Shown here: positions 62,986-64,000 of the stretch, piece after piece | Layout: each line of letters opens with the position of its first letter | How positions within the stretch are numbered: position 1 is the first letter of the stretch | NCBI RefSeq assembly: GCF_000738005.1 | Contig: NZ_JHAL01000002.1 | Location: 1,238,634 to 1,302,633 of the forward strand | DNA: 64,000 nt | Direction of reading: 5' to 3' | Origin: Bifidobacterium crudilactis | GTDB lineage: Bacteria > Actinomycetota > Actinomycetes > Actinomycetales > Bifidobacteriaceae | The notes under the pieces: model-generated | The model's database searches: none | Told to the model about the DNA's origin: nothing | The model's input: only the letters and a program-made list of their open reading frames with translations | Made by a program: the position numbers and the translations under genes

Positions 62986-64000
62986 TCAGCCCCGCAGCAG
63001 AAAGCGGCTGGCCTGACGCGTCGACAGGGCGGAGGTGCCTGAACCCTGTGAGAATGACAGGTGCAAGCTGTTCTCGGCCCTGGTCACACCCACATAAAAC
63101 AGACGACGTTCCTCTTCAAGGGTCTCCCCTGCCGCAGGAGAGGAAAATGGAATGAGCCCCTCCGAACATCCGACGATCCAGACATGTCGGAATTCCAGAC
63201 CCTTGGCGGCGTGAATGGTGGAAACCGTGGCCACACCCTGATCCTCGCCACGTTCCAACGACTCCATCAAGGCTTTACGCCCTTGCTCAGTCGACGGCAT
63301 GCTGGCATTGTGCCATCCCGACTCCGTACGGACCCTGTACCTGATGCCTTCCTCGTGCAGAGCTCTGCATATCAGTGTCTGCTGTGCATTCACCCTCGTC
63401 AGCACAGCACAATCGCCCATCCTTTCACCCTGCTGAACGGCTTTGGCGATTCTTCTTGCCACAGCTCTGGCCTCAGCCACGTCATCGGCATACCCCGTGA
63501 CCTGCACCCGCCGACCGGTGGTCCTCGATGCATCCAGCCTGATGTAGTGTTCTCGTTCGGGGGAAGCCGCAAGAACCTTATTCGCATAGCGGATGATTTG
63601 AGGTGTGGAGCGATAATCGGTGTTCAACGTGAGATCCGCGGTCACCGGAGCGAATTCATTCGCAAAATCACGCAGATAGTAGCTCGTTGCACCTGCGAAT
63701 GAGTAAATCGTCTGGGCAGGGTCTCCTACGACGCAGATATTCCTGTTGTCTCCAAGCCACAATCGCATCAGACGATGTTGCAGCGGCGACAGATCCTGAT
63801 ACTCGTCAACGGTCAGCGTGCCTATCTGCGAACGGATTGAGCTGGCCAGCTCCCCCGGCGTCTGCAGGACATGGCATGCAATCAGCAGCATGTCATTGAA
63901 ATCAATCTGGTTGCGAGCTGTTTTCTCATCCTCGAACATGCCCATGATCTGGGACATGCGTTCAGGGTCAAGATTCGCAGGAGGCTCACGGTGCATTGCC
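62986..64000 (-). CDS. UvrD/PcrA-type DNA helicase (3' part)
   Basis: The C-terminal ~338 residues of a superfamily 1 helicase; the 5' part lies beyond the right end of the window. Visible motifs are II LTVDEYQDLSPLQHRLM, III VVGDPAQTIYSFAGAT, IV YRSTPQIIRYAN, V VSTIHAAKGLEFRHVWIVG and VI RRLFYVGVTRAENSLHL. The missing part contains Walker A. In related actinobacteria, a UvrD2-type helicase sits beside the metalloprotease and the Lon-domain gene, which supports the assignment. No C-terminal HRDC domain is seen in the present part. Confidence 0.93.
   Translation of the reverse strand, partial: AMHREPPANLDPERMSQIMGMFEDEKTARNQIDFNDMLLIACHVLQTPGELASSIRSQIGTLTVDEYQDLSPLQHRLMRLWLGDNRNICVVGDPAQTIYSFAGATSYYLRDFANEFAPVTADLTLNTDYRSTPQIIRYANKVLAASPEREHYIRLDASRTTGRRVQVTGYADDVAEARAVARRIAKAVQQGERMGDCAVLTRVNAQQTLICRALHEEGIRYRVRTESGWHNASMPSTEQGRKALMESLERGEDQGVATVSTIHAAKGLEFRHVWIVGCSEGLIPFSSPAAGETLEEERRLFYVGVTRAENSLHLSFSQGSGTSALSTRQASRFLLRG

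Overview
The window looks like a chromosomal segment of a Bifidobacteriaceae actinobacterium, most likely Bifidobacterium or a close relative. The evidence is a DivIVA(Wag31)-YggT-SepF-FtsZ division block next to lspA/rluD/dnaE, a his operon that uses PriA and runs into a non-adenylylated type glutamine synthetase, a homodimeric class II GlyRS, DUF3052, and the UvrD / zinc metalloprotease / Lon-domain neighbourhood typical of actinobacteria. G+C looks moderately high by eye but was not counted. No species call is possible from the sequence alone.

Layout. 1-7.8 kb: hflX (minus), then a RsmC-like methyltransferase, hrpA and a membrane-anchored secreted protein (plus). 7.9-20.1 kb: a minus-strand his run (hisD-hisC ... 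hisB-unknown-hisH-priA) followed by glnA and an unusual HhH-GPD glycosylase. Between hisC and hisB lies about 4.6 kb with an LPYTG surface adhesin (SpaA/Cna-B type), a frameshifted small membrane protein and a block of modular hairpins. 20.3-32 kb: core minus-strand block dnaE, rluD, lspA, divIVA, yggT, sepF, ftsZ, dusB, glyS. 32.2-34.6 kb: a plus-strand thiamine operon (thiM, thiE, MTH1187-type thiamine-binding protein) under a TPP riboswitch. 34.7-43.2 kb: minus-strand uppS, recO, a membrane alpha/beta hydrolase, ispG, dxr and a multi-repeat DivIVA-like protein; dxr, ispG and uppS all serve isoprenoid and lipid-carrier synthesis. 43.4-54 kb: tRNA-Val(TAC), then an accessory stretch with four GNAT acetyltransferases, an ArsB/NhaD-like permease, an AAA ATPase, a scar made of a sortase-protein tail and a RelE tail, a MarR-nitroreductase-DUF1304 run, a guanidine-III riboswitch with a guanidinium exporter, PhzF, a TPR protein and a VOC protein. 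54.5-64 kb: an LAKTG-anchored phytase-like/PAP2 phosphatase, a DsrE-like protein, a membrane coiled-coil protein, DUF3052, a Lon-domain protein without a PDZ domain, a frameshifted zinc metalloprotease and the 3' part of a UvrD helicase.

Most notable are the non-coding signals. (1) A dispersed ~73-bp nested palindrome occurs four times (13.1, 32.1, 34.6 and 60.2 kb) with compensatory base changes and near-fixed spacing. (2) A modular hairpin repeat downstream of hisC and overlapping the end of the Lon-domain gene has conserved flanks but freely changing, self-complementary stems. (3) Two clear riboswitches (TPP and guanidine-III) each end at the ribosome-binding site of their gene. (4) A 9-G tract sits 5' of the adhesin gene. 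(5) A recombination scar joins the 3' ends of a sortase-anchored protein gene and a relE gene. No CRISPR array, transposase, rRNA gene or replication origin was recognised.
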